In this document: positions 15,415-17,064 of the stretch, one piece after another | Position numbering within the stretch: position 1 is the first letter of the stretch | Layout: each line of letters starts with the position of its first letter | NCBI GenBank assembly: GCA_030629925.1 | Contig: DAOVOB010000004.1 | Location: 1-17,064 of the forward strand | Direction of reading: 5' to 3' | Length of the DNA stretch: 17,064 nucleotides | DNA from: Fidelibacterota bacterium | Lineage (GTDB): Bacteria > Fidelibacterota > Fidelibacteria > Fidelibacterales > Fidelibacteraceae | Position numbers and translations under genes: made by a program | The notes under the pieces: model-generated | Told to the model about the DNA's origin: nothing | Seen by the model: the letters and a program-made list of their open reading frames with translations, nothing else | Databases searched by the model: none

Positions 15415-16797
15415 ATGAATGCTGAGATGATCTCTAAAAAGATTAAAGATAATATATTCAGAAGATTGGGACGATTCTTCTTTGTCCGTGATGATGGCAA
15501 AACGACGCCCTTTCGTCGTTTCATGAAAAAGATTCTATGGCTATTATACCTGACAATTAAAGATTTTAACAGCAATATGTGCTTTGTTCATTCTGGTAGT
15601 CTTGCTTACGTTAGTATTGTATCCCTTATTCCTATAACAGTATTGGTTTTCAGTATTGCAGGACTTTATGGTTTGGGCGAAACTGTTATTGTATTTGCCG
15701 AAGAAAATATTTTCCCTTATTTGATCCCCGAATTTCATGGTCAACTAAGTGTCTGGTTACAAACAAATATTTCTCAAGATGCATTTCGTAATCTTGGAAC
15801 TACTTCCGTTGTTAGTTTGATCGCAATTGCCGGTTTAATGATGGCAGGTACAGCTATTCTGGTTATCTCTGAACGTGTTTTTAATGAAATTTGGCGGATT
15901 AAAAAAGGGGGTAGCTATTTTAGGAAACTTACCGGTTTCTGGATATTCTTTACTATCACACCGCTTATGATCGTTGGTAATACTTATATAAAGAATTTCC
16001 TTATGCCAGATGGTGGGTATATGGATATGATGATCCAACAGAGTACCCTTATCGGTTTTATTTATAACAGATTCTTACCCTTCCTGATTACCTTGTTCAT
16101 TATGGTAATGCTTAATCTTCTTTTACCTAGAGCTAAGGTCCTTTTTAAAAGTGCTCTATTTGGTGGTATTTTTTCCGCACTTCTTTGGGAATTCTCCAAG
16201 AACTACTTTTACTTGTATATTACGAGAATGACCACGGTAACCAGTTTTTACGGCTCCCTTGCTATTATTCCTATTTTTATGATCTGGATGTACCTGACTT
16301 GGATAATTATTCTACTTGGTGCTGAACTCACATATACCTTCCAGAATAGACGATTGATGACAAACCTATACCGTGGTTATGAGAATGCATTAACGCATTA
16401 CACGCACGCTTATCTTGGGGTTTCTATTCTAATCTGGATGAATTCCTTCTATCGTCGCGGTAAGACCATTCCTGCATTGGATAGATTCTGCGATTATATG
16501 GGTGTTCGTTTAAATACAATGACAGATGTTTGTCAGGAACTTGTGGAACTTGAGTATTTGGATCCTGTCAAAAGTGAAATACCTCGTTTTGTGTTTGCAC
16601 AGAATCCCGAATATATTCACCTGAATGATGTGGTCGATGCTTTGCAAAAGATAGAATTTTCTTCAGAATTTAATATTCGTGAAGACAAAGCTTCCACAGA
16701 TAAACATTTGAGTACTGAAACTGTTTTCATTGAAGCTCAACGAGCTTTCTTAAAACCTTTTAAGAATAAAACTGTTTCGGATTTTAAAAACCTCTGA
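15415..16797 (+). CDS. YihY/BrkB-family inner-membrane protein with C-terminal winged-helix-like domain
   Basis: This is a polytopic membrane protein of the YihY/BrkB (UPF0761) family, once wrongly named ribonuclease BN; its biochemical role is not settled. The 460-aa product has a basic cytosolic start. Six likely membrane segments follow at about 61-84, 130-150, 173-190, 221-237, 246-262 and 281-305. The family signature is SFYGSLAIIPIFMIWMYLTW then LLGAELTYTFQ (277-310). After the membrane part, residues about 336-416 (RGKTIPALDRFCDYMGVRL, DVCQELVELEYLDPV) resemble a winged-helix domain, as in some longer members. A short Lys/Ser-rich tail follows. There is no clear Shine-Dalgarno before ATG 15415, and ATG 15427 is an alternative start. 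The family call is firm, the function unknown. Confidence 0.9.
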   Translation: MNAEMISKKIKDNIFRRLGRFFFVRDDGKTTPFRRFMKKILWLLYLTIKDFNSNMCFVHSGSLAYVSIVSLIPITVLVFSIAGLYGLGETVIVFAEENIFPYLIPEFHGQLSVWLQTNISQDAFRNLGTTSVVSLIAIAGLMMAGTAILVISERVFNEIWRIKKGGSYFRKLTGFWIFFTITPLMIVGNTYIKNFLMPDGGYMDMMIQQSTLIGFIYNRFLPFLITLFIMVMLNLLLPRAKVLFKSALFGGIFSALLWEFSKNYFYLYITRMTTVTSFYGSLAIIPIFMIWMYLTWIIILLGAELTYTFQNRRLMTNLYRGYENALTHYTHAYLGVSILIWMNSFYRRGKTIPALDRFCDYMGVRLNTMTDVCQELVELEYLDPVKSEIPRFVFAQNPEYIHLNDVVDALQKIEFSSEFNIREDKASTDKHLSTETVFIEAQRAFLKPFKNKTVSDFKNL

Positions 16798-16811
16798 TAT
16801 TCATGAATATC
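16796..16811. repeat. 16-bp perfect palindrome across the yihY-like stop and next start
   Basis: GATATTCATGAATATC is exactly its own reverse complement. It contains the last two bases of the yihY-like TGA stop and the ATG start (16803-16805) of the next gene. In RNA, GATATT (16796-16801) pairs with AATATC (16806-16811), placing CATG, and hence the start codon, in a four-base loop. It could affect initiation or bind a dimeric protein; chance is possible in AT-rich DNA. Confidence 0.5.
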
Positions 16812-17064
16812 CTCTATATCTCACCGGAAAATACAGTAGGGACGCTTGACCATTATAAGCGCATTCATGAACAATATGGCAATACTGTTCGCTATGTAAC
16901 ATTTTTCCGCTCGCCAAAAGCATTTAAAGAAGATATTTGTCTTGATCTGCCATTTAATTTTACACGACCCTTTTTAAAAAAGATTCGTCATAGGATATAT
17001 CAGCTCTATCGTGGAAAAGAGGGCTATCATAAGGATAGAGAAGGGTATCCGCCTGTGTGGCAGC
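16803..17064 (+). CDS. Probable glycosyltransferase, N-terminal fragment (3' end outside window)
   Basis: An open frame from ATG 16803 runs off the window after 87 codons. It begins MNILYISPENTVGTLDHYKR, the opening beta-strand and glycine-containing loop of a GT-B (group 1) glycosyltransferase-like fold. YGNTVRYVTFFRSPKAF and EDICLDLPFNF follow. I recognise this as resembling N-termini of bacterial group 1 glycosyltransferases, but the donor-binding C-terminal domain is outside the window and the sugar cannot be named. It starts 5 nt after the yihY-like stop, with no clear Shine-Dalgarno, so co-transcription and possible coupling are likely. The codon pattern and uninterrupted frame support a real gene. 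Confidence 0.7.
   Translation, partial: MNILYISPENTVGTLDHYKRIHEQYGNTVRYVTFFRSPKAFKEDICLDLPFNFTRPFLKKIRHRIYQLYRGKEGYHKDREGYPPVWQ

Overview
This window is a bacterial ribosomal-protein supercluster: the joined str-tail, S10, spc and alpha operons, followed by the start of an unrelated envelope-type region. All genes lie on the + strand. The order is tuf (3' part only), rpsJ, rplC, rplD, rplW, rplB, rpsS, rplV, rpsC, rplP, rpmC, rpsQ, rplN, rplX, rplE, rpsN, rpsH, rplF, rplR, rpsE, rpmD, rplO, secY, map, infA, rpmJ, rpsM, rpsK, rpsD, rpoA, rplQ. Then come a strong intrinsic terminator, a yihY/brkB-family membrane protein gene and the first 87 codons of a probable glycosyltransferase.

The organism is a bacterium with moderate GC content and ordinary Shine-Dalgarno initiation. 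A zinc-binding 61-aa S14, the absence of adk between secY and map, a 326-aa alpha subunit and an L17 with a long Lys/Glu-rich tail would suit a lineage in or near the FCB group (for example Marinimicrobia, Cloacimonadota, Calditrichota or relatives). That placement is inference from impression only; no search was run.

Positions 2-15258 form one tight transcription unit. Most gaps are 2-30 nt, and four neighbouring pairs overlap or nearly touch (rplC/rplD, rpmD/rplO, rplO/secY, map/infA). Within it there is no convincing terminator. The largest internal gap is the 65 nt between rpsJ and rplC, which holds a small hairpin and a five-codon mini-ORF. The unit supplies 27 ribosomal proteins, IF-1, EF-Tu, the RNA polymerase alpha subunit, the SecY translocon channel and methionine aminopeptidase, so it couples ribosome assembly, initiation, transcription, N-terminal processing and export. 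Seven genes start with non-ATG codons: rplC, rplX and rpmJ use GTG; rpsC, rpsE, rpsM and rpsK use TTG. The four TTG genes all encode small-subunit proteins and all carry near-consensus Shine-Dalgarno sequences.

The cluster ends at the terminator at 15286-15318. After an AT-rich gap with a plausible sigma-70-like promoter, a second unit begins with the YihY-family protein and the glycosyltransferase, separated by 5 nt. A perfect 16-bp palindrome spans their junction.

I found no mobile element, CRISPR array, tRNA, rRNA or clearly novel system. The observations in Part 2 are modest: start-codon usage, a half-lost zinc site in S4, the L17 tail, and a few small inverted repeats at gene junctions.
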